From assembly GCA_028875875.1 (NCBI GenBank), contig JAGWUV010000008.1, positions 40,859 to 104,858 on the forward strand: a stretch of DNA of 64,000 nt, given 5' to 3'. This stretch comes from Bacteroidota bacterium. Lineage in GTDB: Bacteria > Bacteroidota > Bacteroidia > Chitinophagales > Chitinophagaceae. Below the pieces are notes generated by a model. The model had not been told where the DNA came from and searched no databases. It was given only the letters and a program-made list of their open reading frames with translations. The position numbers were made by a program, and so were the translations under genes. Positions 45,665 to 55,269 of the stretch are shown piece after piece (position 1 is the first letter of the stretch; the number at the start of each line of letters is the position of its first letter).

Positions 45665-48187
45665 ATGAGTAAAAAATACACAATATTTTTTTCGTTTGTA
45701 ATTGTATATTATCTTCTATTCAATAATAATCATGTATTTGCACAAGGTTATATAGTACAGGGAAACATATCAGATAGTATTACCCATCAACCCATTCGTA
45801 ACGCTTCCATCAAATGGTTGCATCAGAAAAGAGGCACTATTACAGACTCCTTGGGTATTTTTCATTTATATAGTTCATCAGCGACTGATACCCTGCAAAT
45901 TAGTTGTATCGGGTATACCCCTATATTATTTCCTATTAACGTTAGATTTCATGACAATTTAACTATATCATTAATAGAAACAAATAATATGTTGCAGGAT
46001 GTAATTGTATATCCAAAAGGTTATGATCCTGCTATCAGCCTATTTAAAAAAATATTGAAGCATAAAGTTTTTAATAACCCCGATCTATTGTATACACTTC
46101 AGTACGATATATACCATTCATTAGAAATTGATGTAACTCACTTATCAAATAAAATGATTCAAACTAGATGGCTAAGCCCTTTTAAACAATATTTCTTAGA
46201 TAGTGCACACAAGCTAGATTCCAAACTAAGTGCACCTGTTTTCTTAAATGAACAAACAGGAAGTTACCAATATAGTAAAGTCAACCATCAATCCAACTAT
46301 AAAATATATAAACAAAAAATATCAGGTATTAAAAACGAAAGCATAATACATTATATGAATGAGTTTAATATACCTATTAATATTTATAGCAACTATATTT
46401 CGCTTTTGAAAACAGAATTTATTAGCCCGATTGCTGTAAATGGGCTTAGGCATTATCATTATACTATTTCGGATACTTGTGTAAAAGGTTCAGAAATATT
46501 TTATAAACTTCAATTCACGCCATTTAGCACAGGCGGTAATACTTTTATTGGTTATGTTTGGGTTGATTCAAAAAGATATGCCATTACTGAAATAAATATG
46601 ATAACTTCTAAATCTGCAAACCTCAATTGGATTGAAAGTATATCTCTACATCAACAATTTCATTTAACTAATGCATATGTGTATGCATTAACCGCTAATA
46701 ATATTGAAATTCAATTTAAGTTACTTTCCAAGAAACAACCTGCATTTTCTGCTATCCAAAAAGAATTGTATACGAATATTCAAGTGAATTTACCCATAAC
46801 TACCTTACAAGAAAAAGAGTATTTAGATGGTAATAAATTTGAAATTTATAAACAAGCTGCAAATACTATTATTAATTCTGGATTTGTAGGATTTGATAAT
46901 TCTAAAAAATCAATATACCAAAAAATTGATTCATTAAATAAAATTCCAGCATTTAAAACCTATAGCAGTATTTTTAAAACATTAGCAACAGGTTATTTTC
47001 CAATAGGGAAAATAGATGTAGGAAATTTATATAAGTCGTTTACTTCTAATTATTTTGAAGGAAAAAGATTCAATCTTGGCATGCGTACAAATGATCATTT
47101 TAGTAAAGCAGTACAATTAGGTGGATATTTAGGGGTGGGAATGAAAGACAAAGAGCCACGTTACACATTTCATACTTTATTTGTTCTTAATCATGATGCA
47201 TGGGAAACAATTCGATTTAACTGGCAGAAGGATTTTTCTCCATTGAAAGAAAATGCAGATGAACTGAATGAAAATAGTCTTTTCGGGTCTCTGTTATTGC
47301 GTATTCCTCGTTCACAAATTTATCTGGTAGATAATCAATCCTTTCAAATTCAATACCAAAAATTTTATAAAAATGGCTTTTCTTTTCATATTCAAACTTC
47401 TACCAATCAACTAGCCCCATTATTTAACTCTTATTTTACTTATTTAAATTATAAACCCATTTTAGTTGATGATCCTAATCCTTTAGTAGATGGTTATAGA
47501 GATAATCATTTATCAGTTGGTGTTCGCTACGCATTTAAAGAAAAATATATTACTTCTTCATTTCGTCGAAAAAGCATCAGCAGCCAATTACCTATTATAG
47601 ATTTCACATTTACAAATGGAATTACGAGTAAAATAAACATCATACGATCTGATCTTTCTTATCAAAAATTTCATTTTTCTCTATCACAAAAGGTAATGAT
47701 TAATGGCGTTGGTAATTTAAGATATGTTTTCAATGCAGGGTTTACGAATGGTATTTTGCCACTTATGTTACTGGAGGTTGCAAAAGGAAATGATACATAT
47801 TATTACAATCCATATGCTTATAATAATATGTTCCGATATGAATTTGTCAGTGACAGATATTTTAGTCTATTTGCAGAACAGCAATTAGGCGGATTTCCAT
47901 TTAGTCATATTCCCCTAATGTACCGTTTAAAATGGCGTAGTGTTTTATCTATACGGGCTTTAGAAGGTACAATGACATCGGCTAATAAAATTGCAAATAT
48001 GTACAATACCTCTTCTATTAATTTTCACTTTAAAGTACCCGATCAATTGCCATATACAGAGCTTGGTTATGGTATTGATAATATATTTCACGTTCTTCGA
48101 TTAGACGCTATTTGGAGATTAACTTATTTGCAACAACCAAATACACCTGCATTCGGCATAAGAGCAAGTTTGCATTTTATGTTTTAA
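45665..48187 (+). CDS. DUF5686-type outer-membrane protein with carboxypeptidase-like domain
   Basis: An 841-residue outer-membrane protein. Signal peptide (ends VFAQG), a carboxypeptidase-like regulatory domain (YIVQGNISDSITHQPIRNASIKW..GIFHLYSS..LQISCIGYTP), then a long DUF5686-type region (about 110-841) rich in beta strands and aromatic residues, e.g. YDIYHSLEIDVTHLSNKM, STGGNTFIGYVWVDSKRYAI and many barrel-like strands at the end. Function unknown; the family is widespread in Bacteroidota and often next to regulatory genes. The start is ATG 45665. Codon use is AT-rich like the sigma factor and its neighbours. Confidence 0.8.
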   Translation: MSKKYTIFFSFVIVYYLLFNNNHVFAQGYIVQGNISDSITHQPIRNASIKWLHQKRGTITDSLGIFHLYSSSATDTLQISCIGYTPILFPINVRFHDNLTISLIETNNMLQDVIVYPKGYDPAISLFKKILKHKVFNNPDLLYTLQYDIYHSLEIDVTHLSNKMIQTRWLSPFKQYFLDSAHKLDSKLSAPVFLNEQTGSYQYSKVNHQSNYKIYKQKISGIKNESIIHYMNEFNIPINIYSNYISLLKTEFISPIAVNGLRHYHYTISDTCVKGSEIFYKLQFTPFSTGGNTFIGYVWVDSKRYAITEINMITSKSANLNWIESISLHQQFHLTNAYVYALTANNIEIQFKLLSKKQPAFSAIQKELYTNIQVNLPITTLQEKEYLDGNKFEIYKQAANTIINSGFVGFDNSKKSIYQKIDSLNKIPAFKTYSSIFKTLATGYFPIGKIDVGNLYKSFTSNYFEGKRFNLGMRTNDHFSKAVQLGGYLGVGMKDKEPRYTFHTLFVLNHDAWETIRFNWQKDFSPLKENADELNENSLFGSLLLRIPRSQIYLVDNQSFQIQYQKFYKNGFSFHIQTSTNQLAPLFNSYFTYLNYKPILVDDPNPLVDGYRDNHLSVGVRYAFKEKYITSSFRRKSISSQLPIIDFTFTNGITSKINIIRSDLSYQKFHFSLSQKVMINGVGNLRYVFNAGFTNGILPLMLLEVAKGNDTYYYNPYAYNNMFRYEFVSDRYFSLFAEQQLGGFPFSHIPLMYRLKWRSVLSIRALEGTMTSANKIANMYNTSSINFHFKVPDQLPYTELGYGIDNIFHVLRLDAIWRLTYLQQPNTPAFGIRASLHFMF

Positions 48188-48630
48188 AACTCTTTAACGA
48201 AGTTGTTTAGTTTCATTTATAAGACAAGTACAAGACACTGAATAAAACATAATCCTAAATTAGTAATTCCTTTCTCCTCCCTTCCCTGTTACTCCCTATA
48301 TACGCCCTACATAAGCCGTATGGAGTTCATGAAAACAACAAAGTGCTGATTATCAATACTTAAATATTCTACTAAATCGATAGAATATACACAACCTATT
48401 AATAATCAAGCATTTACATACCTATCACCCCATTCGCTCATTGGTAACAGGCTTAACACTAATGACTAATGACCAATACCCAAAGACTCAATAAGGCTCC
48501 CAAATCCCCGGGGAGTATACTACACGCTGTCAATAAACACTGGCCCGCCATCCCCTAACACCAAATCCCCCACCACCCAATAATCGGGCTACAAGACACT
48601 ACCCTTTCTTCGATATTGCTTCGATACTCC

Positions 48631-48741
48631 TTCGGGTCGTGTTTGGATCGATCCGAAGCCGATCCGAACGATGTTCGGAAAAGTATCGAACAAAAATGCT
48701 GAAAGTTAAGCCAGTCAAGCCTTTCAAAATCACGACCCGAA
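48631..48741. repeat. Inverted-repeat-bounded element, MITE-like
   Basis: TTCGGGTCGTG (48631-48641) and CACGACCCGAA (48731-48741) are perfect 11-bp inverted ends of a 111-bp stretch. Inside are the palindrome GGATCGATCC, two direct copies of CGATCCGAA, and AGTATCGAA (48682-48690), which pairs with TTCGATACT just outside (48620-48628). No ORF inside and no obvious target-site duplication. Confidence 0.6.
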
Positions 48742-48759
48742 CAATGTAGTTATTTTATG

Positions 48760-48807
48760 ATATAAAAAATCCCGTATCCTTTACGTTATCGAGTAAAGGA
48801 TACGGGA
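48760..48807 (-). terminator. Intrinsic terminator of ald
   Basis: On the minus strand a perfect 15-bp stem TCCCGTATCCTTTAC / GTAAAGGATACGGGA with an 8-nt loop is followed by TTTTTTATA. It lies about 120 nt downstream of the ald stop. Confidence 0.85.
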
Positions 48808-48924
48808 CAATGTCCTTAGATAAAATTGTGGAAATAGAAAGAGGTTGCTTCGTTTTCTTACTTTTTATTTTGGCTTTTCGTTTTTTGCCTCTTTTAACGC
48901 ATAACTCCTAATTCATCGCTTCTT

Positions 48925-50136
48925 TTATCTCCTGCTGGCGATCAGAAGGTTAAGATCGGTATATTTTAGATCGAATTTCTGGCTGATGTAAAAATCCGTT
49001 AGTGCCCCTTTAAACAGATAAATGCCTTCCCTTAAGTGTACATTATGCCAAACGATCTCTTCCATACCCCCTTCCTCACTTACCTGCAATAACAAAGGCA
49101 TCAGCACATTACTGATGGCCTGGCTGGCGGTACGGGCAAAACCACTGGGTATATTGGGTACACAATAGTGAATCACATCATGCTTAACGAATATTGGTTT
49201 TTCATGCGTAGTTAATTCGCTGGTCTCAAAGCATCCCCCTCGGTCAATGGCCACATCAATAATGATACTGCCCGAACGCATATTAGCCACCATTTCTTCT
49301 GTTACCACAACAGGAGCCCTTCCGAATTCGTTACTTAATGCCCCAATAGCCACTTCACAGGTCTTTAGCTGCTTGGCCAGTATCTTCGGCTCCAAAACGC
49401 TTGTCCATACCCTTTGCCCCAGGTTATTCTGTAATTGCTTTAAACGGTACACATTATTATCGAACACTTTTACCGAAGCGCCTAATGCCAATGCATTACG
49501 GGTAGCAACTTCTCCTACAATGCCGGCACCAATGATTACCACCTTGGTAGGCGGTATACCACTGATACTGCCAAGCAATACGCCTTTCCCCTTGTTGAAA
49601 CTGCTTAAATATTGCCCCGCAATGAGCATCAGTGCACTACCTGCTATTTCACTCATACTGCGAACGATAGGATAAGAGCCACTATCATCTTTCAGGTTCT
49701 CAAAACTCAATGCAGTTACCTTCTTCTCCATCATCTTTTCTATAATGTTCGACTGTAATGCCGAGTAGTGTATGGGAGAAATAATGATTTGATTCAGCTG
49801 AAGAAAAGGCAGATCTGCTTCCACAACGGGGGCACTCTTTACGAGGATCGGTGCTTTGAAAATTTCTTCATGATCATACACAATCTTTGCCCCTGCTTCA
49901 CTGTACTCTTTATCCGGGTAATTACTCCCTTCTCCTGCATTGTGTTCTACAATTACATTATGACCATTGCTTACCAGTACACTTACACCATCGGGGGTTA
50001 AAGCAATACGATTTTCCTGGAAAGCAATTTCTTTGGGAATGCCAATATGCAATTTAGCTCCCTGCGGTTTTATATCTAGTTTTTCCTCTAAAGTTTCGTA
50101 ACTGAATGAAGTAGAGATCAAAGGTTTCACTGCCAT
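48925..50136 (-). CDS. ald: Alanine dehydrogenase
   Basis: Catalyses reversible NAD-dependent deamination of L-alanine to pyruvate. The 403-residue protein has the AlaDH/PNT N-terminal domain (IGIPKEIAFQENRIALTPDGVSVL, GAGEGSNYPD-type stretch, IISPIHYSAL) and the Rossmann domain with VVIIGAGIVGEVATRNALALGA. The N-terminal 28 residues are an extra leader common in Bacteroidota alanine dehydrogenases. A promoter-like TAACTTTA is about 60-70 nt upstream of the tsaE end. It is downstream of tsaE on the same strand, a recurring pair in the phylum. Confidence 0.93.
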   Translation of the reverse strand: MAVKPLISTSFSYETLEEKLDIKPQGAKLHIGIPKEIAFQENRIALTPDGVSVLVSNGHNVIVEHNAGEGSNYPDKEYSEAGAKIVYDHEEIFKAPILVKSAPVVEADLPFLQLNQIIISPIHYSALQSNIIEKMMEKKVTALSFENLKDDSGSYPIVRSMSEIAGSALMLIAGQYLSSFNKGKGVLLGSISGIPPTKVVIIGAGIVGEVATRNALALGASVKVFDNNVYRLKQLQNNLGQRVWTSVLEPKILAKQLKTCEVAIGALSNEFGRAPVVVTEEMVANMRSGSIIIDVAIDRGGCFETSELTTHEKPIFVKHDVIHYCVPNIPSGFARTASQAISNVLMPLLLQVSEEGGMEEIVWHNVHLREGIYLFKGALTDFYISQKFDLKYTDLNLLIASRR

Positions 50137-50278
50137 TGTTGCGGTATGTGGTTAGTAAGTTTTTTTATGCTTATTGGCGTTACAACATAGCTGTAGTTGA
50201 TATTATCTGAGTTTTGCAGCCTATTCGCAAATCTGTATTGATAAAGTTACTCTTTTAAAGCTTTCGTAAAATAAAAAA

Positions 50279-50707
50279 TCATGCTACGGCAACTTCGGCC
50301 CCCGAATAAATTCTTCTCGTATTGGCATCAAGTACTTCAATAAAAAGGTGCAGTGTATCAACGGGTAAAAGTGAAGCCGCCTTTTCCGGCCATTCTACCA
50401 GGCATACATTACCGCTTAACAAAGCGTCTTCTACTCCCGCCTGAATGGCTTCTTCTTCATCCTTCAAACGGTACCAGTCCATATGATACATTGTTCCTGC
50501 CAAAGGGCTACGGTATTCATTGATGATCGCAAATGTGGGACTGCTTACTGTATCCTCCACTTTCAGTTCATTGCATAATGCATGAATAAAAGTGGTTTTA
50601 CCTGCACCCATCGGTGCATGAAAGGCCCACACACTATGTTTCTTAGCTTCTTTCCATACAGCTTTTGCTACATACTCCAGCTGCCCTGCTTCGAAAATGA
50701 TATCCAT
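50279..50707 (-). CDS. tsaE: tRNA t6A synthesis ATPase TsaE
   Basis: ATPase of the TsaB-TsaD-TsaE complex that makes the t6A base next to the anticodon of ANN-decoding tRNAs. From ATG 50707 (MDIIFEAGQLEYVAKAV) the protein has 142 residues, normal for the family; an 11-codon upstream extension is not family-like. Walker A is PMGAGKTTFIHAL near 32-44, followed by SSPTFAIINEY and HMDWYRL, and VEWPEKA near 105. TsaB and TsaD are not in the window. Confidence 0.94.
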   Translation of the reverse strand: MDIIFEAGQLEYVAKAVWKEAKKHSVWAFHAPMGAGKTTFIHALCNELKVEDTVSSPTFAIINEYRSPLAGTMYHMDWYRLKDEEEAIQAGVEDALLSGNVCLVEWPEKAASLLPVDTLHLFIEVLDANTRRIYSGAEVAVA

Positions 50708-50935
50708 GGCGCAAAGGTAACTGTTCCATTTTTGAAACAATGATGAAGAAATATTCTTCGTCTATCGGAAATTTCAGCGGCTGGAGATTGGTAATTTCGT
50801 AAGGGATTGCGTGATGAAATACCGATTCTGCTGGAACAAAAATTTATCAGAATAATTAAAATGTAAATCAAAACCCTAATCCTGATAAGAAAGCTCAGCA
50901 AGCGTTGATAATTTTACTTATTAAAAGTTACAGAT

Positions 50936-53086
50936 ATGGAAAAAGTGAACTGGAAAGTGGAAGGTATGAGTTGCACCAACTGTGCCCTCTCGATTGATAA
51001 ATACCTGAAAAGTGAAGGGCTGCAAAATGTAAAAGTGAACTTTATTGGTGGTGATGTAAGTTTTGATATTAACGGAAATGTTACCAAAGAAAAAATTGCA
51101 AAGGGTATTGAAAGCTTAGGCTACCAGGTAGCTCCCGAAGCAAAACACGATCATGGACACGATCACCATCATGGCCATGACCATCATACTAAAGGCAATC
51201 TACGTTTCCGTACACACTTGCAACGGTTCTGGTTTTGTTTCATCTTCACTGTTCCCTTATTCTTCGCACATACCATTCCGGGTGTTCATATTCATTTCCT
51301 AATGAACCCTTATGTACAACTGGCATTAACGATTCCGGTGTACGTGGTAGGCATGGATTTCTTTGGAAGAAGCGCTATTAAAAGCGTTACCAAAGGTATT
51401 CCCAATATGAATGTGCTTATTGCTTTAGGATCTACAGCTGCCTTTGTTTACAGCTTATATGGTTTATTGGCAGGTAAAGCACAGGAATACCTGTTCTTTG
51501 AAACTGCATGTACTACTATTACACTGGTATTCTTAGGTAACTGGATGGAGGATGTATCGGTAGAAAAAACACAGGAAGCATTGAAAAAACTAGCTGTTAC
51601 ACAAAAGGTAATGGCCAATATGATTGCGTTTGATGATAAGCACCAGGAGCAGATATTTGAAGTAGAGAGTACCTCTTTACGGGTGGGTGATCTTATCCTT
51701 ATCCGCGATGGAGAACATGTGCCGATGGATTGCAAAATTTTATGGGGTGATGCCCGTGTGAACGAAGCCATCATTACCGGCGAAAGTGTGCCCATCACCA
51801 AGAAAATGAATGATAAACTCATTGGTGGTTCTATCATGGAGAACGGAACTGTAAAAGCACAGGTTACCGCTGTTGGAGAAGATACTGTAATGAGCCACAT
51901 TCTGAAACTGGTAAAGGAGGCGCAAACAGAAAAGCCCCCGGTGCAGCAATTGGCTGATAAGATCAGCGCCATATTCGTTCCTACAGTTGTAAGTATAGCA
52001 GTACTTACCTTACTTGTCAACTTCTTATTCGGTCATCAAACTTTTGGTGAAAGTTTATTACGCAGCATTGCAGTACTGGTGATCTCTTGCCCATGTGCAA
52101 TGGGTTTGGCTACTCCTGCTGCTGTTGCAGTGGGACTTGGCAGGGCTGCCAAGAATGGCGTACTGTTTAAAAATGCAAAGAGCCTTGAAATATTTAAAGA
52201 CATCAAGCAGGTTGTATTCGATAAAACAGGTACACTGACAACAGGGGAATTTGCTATCACAAATTTTACAAGTAACATAGAAGAGAATGATTTTAAGCGT
52301 ATTGCTTTCTCCATAGAAAAATATTCCAACCACCCAATAGCCAAAGCCATTGCCAAGGAATGGAGAGGTAAGGATGAAATACGCTGGGCCAATATTGAAG
52401 AGGTTAAGGGGAAAGGTATGCAGGCCACAGATAAGGAAGGCAATACATACCAGGCGGGCTCGTATAAAATGGTGAAAGATTTGAATATTGATGGTTCACA
52501 CAACATTTATATTACCCGCAACAACGAATTGATCGGTTGGATAGATGTTGCAGATGAAATAAGGGCAGAAGCGAAAAATGTAATTGCTTTGCTGAAGTCT
52601 AAAAATATTACTACCATCTTATTGAGTGGTGATAAAAAAGAAAAGACAGAAGCGGTAGCCAAACAATTAGGAATAGACCAGGTCATTGCCGAACAAACCC
52701 CTGAACAAAAATTAGAGAAGATAGCGGCTTTTACTGTACAAGCTCCTACCGCAATGGTAGGCGATGGCATCAACGATGCACCGGCTTTAGCCAAAGCAAC
52801 CGTTGGTATTTCATTGAGTGATGCTTCGCAGGTAGCTATGCAAAGTGCACAGGTAGTGCTGATGAATCATGGGTTGAAAAACTTACCGCTGTCATTAGGT
52901 TTGGGAAAATACACTTATATCACTATCAAAGGAAACTTATTCTGGGCTTTTGCTTACAACATTGTAGCCATACCTGTGGCAGCTTTTGGCTTTCTAAGCC
53001 CTACAGTTGGTGCGTTGGTAATGGGCTTAAGTGATGTGGTATTGGCCATTAACAGCATCCGCCTGAAATTCAGGAAAGTGATTTAA
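50936..53086 (+). CDS. copA: Copper-type P1B ATPase with one HMA domain
   Basis: A 716-residue heavy-metal exporting P-type ATPase. The N-terminal HMA domain has GMSCTNC (Cys13, Cys16), followed by a His-rich linker at about residues 65-80 and then eight membrane helices. The metal-site CPC is Cys385-Pro-Cys387 in SCPCAMGLATP, the phosphorylated Asp429 is in DKTGTLTTGE, with TGES, HP (SNHPIAKAI) and GDGINDAPALAKA motifs in order. CPC with HMA points to Cu(I) export. It is a stand-alone gene; no CsoR- or CueR-type gene is adjacent. The His-rich linker could buffer metal. Confidence 0.92.
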   Translation: MEKVNWKVEGMSCTNCALSIDKYLKSEGLQNVKVNFIGGDVSFDINGNVTKEKIAKGIESLGYQVAPEAKHDHGHDHHHGHDHHTKGNLRFRTHLQRFWFCFIFTVPLFFAHTIPGVHIHFLMNPYVQLALTIPVYVVGMDFFGRSAIKSVTKGIPNMNVLIALGSTAAFVYSLYGLLAGKAQEYLFFETACTTITLVFLGNWMEDVSVEKTQEALKKLAVTQKVMANMIAFDDKHQEQIFEVESTSLRVGDLILIRDGEHVPMDCKILWGDARVNEAIITGESVPITKKMNDKLIGGSIMENGTVKAQVTAVGEDTVMSHILKLVKEAQTEKPPVQQLADKISAIFVPTVVSIAVLTLLVNFLFGHQTFGESLLRSIAVLVISCPCAMGLATPAAVAVGLGRAAKNGVLFKNAKSLEIFKDIKQVVFDKTGTLTTGEFAITNFTSNIEENDFKRIAFSIEKYSNHPIAKAIAKEWRGKDEIRWANIEEVKGKGMQATDKEGNTYQAGSYKMVKDLNIDGSHNIYITRNNELIGWIDVADEIRAEAKNVIALLKSKNITTILLSGDKKEKTEAVAKQLGIDQVIAEQTPEQKLEKIAAFTVQAPTAMVGDGINDAPALAKATVGISLSDASQVAMQSAQVVLMNHGLKNLPLSLGLGKYTYITIKGNLFWAFAYNIVAIPVAAFGFLSPTVGALVMGLSDVVLAINSIRLKFRKVI

Positions 53087-53170
53087 CAAATGGAGAATAG
53101 TGAGTAGTGCATTGCACTTTATTACGGTATAATTTGCCTTACTTCTGCGCTAACTTTTAAGCAGTTTTGA

Positions 53171-53197
53171 TTTGTTATGGTTTATCGGTTTATATTG
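53171..53197 (+). promoter_or_regulatory. Possible promoter of the recQ-like gene
   Basis: TTTG at 53171-53174, 16 nt, TATATTG at 53191-53197 (one T short of TAnnTTTG). It would give a short leader before the TTG start. Confidence 0.35.
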
Positions 53198-53227
53198 CCC
53201 TAACAAACTCAATTGTTGTATTCTACT

Positions 53228-55132
53228 TTGAATAATTCCATCAATATACTTCAACAGTACTGGGGCCATGCTTCTTTTCGCGGTGAACAGGAAGCGATTA
53301 TTGCTTCTGTTCTTTCTAAAAAAGATACATTGGCTTTATTACCAACCGGTGGCGGTAAAAGTATTTGCTTCCAGGTGCCGGCAATGCAAATGGAAGGTTT
53401 GTGCCTCGTCATCACACCCCTTATTGCATTGATGAAGGACCAGGTAGAACATCTTCAACAAAAAAATATTCCTGCTATTGCATTACACAGCGGTCTGTCT
53501 TACGTAGAAGTAAAGCAGGTATTATCAGAAGCTGTGAATGGGGCTTATAAATTCCTTTATGTTTCACCGGAACGGTTAGAAAGCTTTGTATTCAGGGAAC
53601 ATCTTTCATCACTGAATATTTGTTTACTGGCTGTTGATGAAGCACATTGCATCTCACAGTGGGGATACGATTTCCGTCCTTCTTATTTAAAAATCGCTCA
53701 ACTGCGGGAGGAACTACCGGGTATTCCCATAATTGCCTTAACCGCTTCTGCTACTCCCTTTGTACAGGCAGACATCCTTACACAATTACGTTTTCGCCAG
53801 TATAACACATTCAAACAATCCTTTGCCAGACCTAACCTTTCATATTCTGTTTTCAAGGAAGACAGCAAGATCAACAAACTGTTGCAAATACTAAAGAATG
53901 TAACGGGCTGCAGCATTGTGTATTGTAAAAGCCGTAAGCAAACGCAAGTTGTTAGCGACCTGCTGGTGTTGCAAAATATTAAAGCCGATTATTATCATGC
54001 AGGATTAACACAACAGGAAAGAAACAGGAAACAAACAGCATGGATACAAAATCAAATCCGGGTAATGGTTTGCACCAATGCATTTGGGATGGGTATTGAT
54101 AAGCCTGATGTTCGTTCGGTAATTCATTTTGATGTGCCAGATTGCCTGGAAAATTATTACCAGGAAGCAGGAAGAGCAGGAAGGGATGGGATAAAATCTT
54201 ATGCAGTATTATTATACCACACGGAAGATATTGATCAGCTGAAAGCATTACCAAATCAACGTTTCCCGGAGATTCAACAAATAAGGCAGGTGTACCAGCA
54301 CGTGGCCGATTATTTACAAATTCCGGTAGGCATTGGTGAAGGCAATTATTATGATTTCGACATCAATGATTTCAGCAATAAATTTTCCGTAGACACTTTT
54401 CTTGCCACAAGTGTTTTAAAAATATTGGAACAGGAAGGCCATATCAGCTTCAATGAATCTGTTTTTCTTCCTTCCAAAGTACAGTTTACAGTAAGCAAGG
54501 AAGCATTGGAATCTTTTGAACAAAGTCATCTCCCGTTAGAACCGATCATTACTTGTTTGCTGAGAACCTATGGAGGTATTTTTGATATTTCTGTTTCCAT
54601 TTTTGAAAAACAAATAGCCAAACTTTTACGCATCTCAGTTCAGCAAATACAATTACAATTACTGCAACTGCATTCATTAGGTATTATTGAGTATAAGCCT
54701 CAGAAAGATACACCACAGATCTATTTTCGTTTGAACAGGGCTCCTGCCTTATCGTTGCACATCAACATTAACCAGTATTTTGAAAGAAAGAAAAAATTTA
54801 CGGAAAGAGTAGATGTGATGCTGACTTATTTATTCAATACAACACAATGCAGAAGTAAATATATAGCCAACTATTTTGGAGACGATACAACTAACGAATG
54901 CCGCATTTGCGATGCATGTATTGCCAGAAATAAACAGGCCGGAACTGCAAGTGAACTGGCCGGTATCTGCCAACAGGTACTGATGATGGTGGACAACAAA
55001 CAAATTCATATAAATGATTTGTTGCAACAATTATCTTCTACGAACAAAGAAAAAGTTTGGGAAGCCCTGAAATGGCTGCAGGCTGAAAATAAGATACAGA
55101 TACACTCAACCCATATGATAGAAAAACAGTAA
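53228..55132 (+). CDS. recQ: RecQ-family ATP-dependent DNA helicase
   Basis: A superfamily 2 3'-5' helicase. Seen are the Q motif FRGEQEAII, Walker A LLPTGGGKS, DEAH (VDEAHCISQWGYDFRPSYL), TASATP, and motif VI EAGRAGRDG. A zinc-binding Cys cluster (CRSKYIANYFGDDTTNECRICDAC) is near the C-terminus. No HRDC domain follows, as in short RecQ forms of Bacteroidota. No ATG or GTG is in-frame near the N-terminus; TTG 53228 is the best start, with others at 53213 and 53216. RecQ unwinds forked and structured DNA during recombination repair; ruvA and ruvB are also in the window but not linked. Confidence 0.92.
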   Translation: MNNSINILQQYWGHASFRGEQEAIIASVLSKKDTLALLPTGGGKSICFQVPAMQMEGLCLVITPLIALMKDQVEHLQQKNIPAIALHSGLSYVEVKQVLSEAVNGAYKFLYVSPERLESFVFREHLSSLNICLLAVDEAHCISQWGYDFRPSYLKIAQLREELPGIPIIALTASATPFVQADILTQLRFRQYNTFKQSFARPNLSYSVFKEDSKINKLLQILKNVTGCSIVYCKSRKQTQVVSDLLVLQNIKADYYHAGLTQQERNRKQTAWIQNQIRVMVCTNAFGMGIDKPDVRSVIHFDVPDCLENYYQEAGRAGRDGIKSYAVLLYHTEDIDQLKALPNQRFPEIQQIRQVYQHVADYLQIPVGIGEGNYYDFDINDFSNKFSVDTFLATSVLKILEQEGHISFNESVFLPSKVQFTVSKEALESFEQSHLPLEPIITCLLRTYGGIFDISVSIFEKQIAKLLRISVQQIQLQLLQLHSLGIIEYKPQKDTPQIYFRLNRAPALSLHININQYFERKKKFTERVDVMLTYLFNTTQCRSKYIANYFGDDTTNECRICDACIARNKQAGTASELAGICQQVLMMVDNKQIHINDLLQQLSSTNKEKVWEALKWLQAENKIQIHSTHMIEKQ

Positions 55133-55144
55133 TAGCCTGTTTCG

Positions 55145-55219
55145 TTAAAATAACACCATCGACTCGACTGCCAGAACAATTAACAATATAAACAAAAACA
55201 CCAAGGCCTTTTTCTGCAT
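55145..55219 (-). CDS. Possible 24-residue hydrophobic peptide
   Basis: An ATG-started frame of 24 codons begins about 50 nt after the stop of the GroES-like gene on the same strand. Start MQKKALVFLFILLIVLAV, a one-helix membrane peptide, ending VESMVLF. It has the Lys-Lys cap of small membrane proteins, but such frames are common by chance. No terminator separates it from the GroES-like gene. Confidence 0.25.
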   Translation of the reverse strand: MQKKALVFLFILLIVLAVESMVLF

Positions 55220-55269
55220 CTTAACGTCTCTTCAGTTCCTAAGAAGAATATAAACAATTCAGCAAGCCC

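Larger units (their letters stand above)
48188..48924. other. Large gene-free region after the accessory block
   Basis: About 740 nt with no credible ORF. It holds a 111-bp element bounded by 11-bp perfect inverted repeats (48631-48741), and the terminator for ald (48760-48807). Elsewhere only AT-rich stretches, a CCCCGGGG palindrome near 48507, and an 11-nt direct repeat TACAAGACACT at 48229 and 48590 were seen. Confidence 0.7.

Noticed and set aside
48229..48600. Direct repeat TACAAGACACT at 48229 and 48590
   Set aside because: Only 11 nt, expected several times by chance in 64 kb, and no relation to the inverted-repeat element.
53106..53118. AGTGC ATT GCACT hairpin after copA
   Set aside because: 5-bp stem without a real T-run; not enough for a terminator call.
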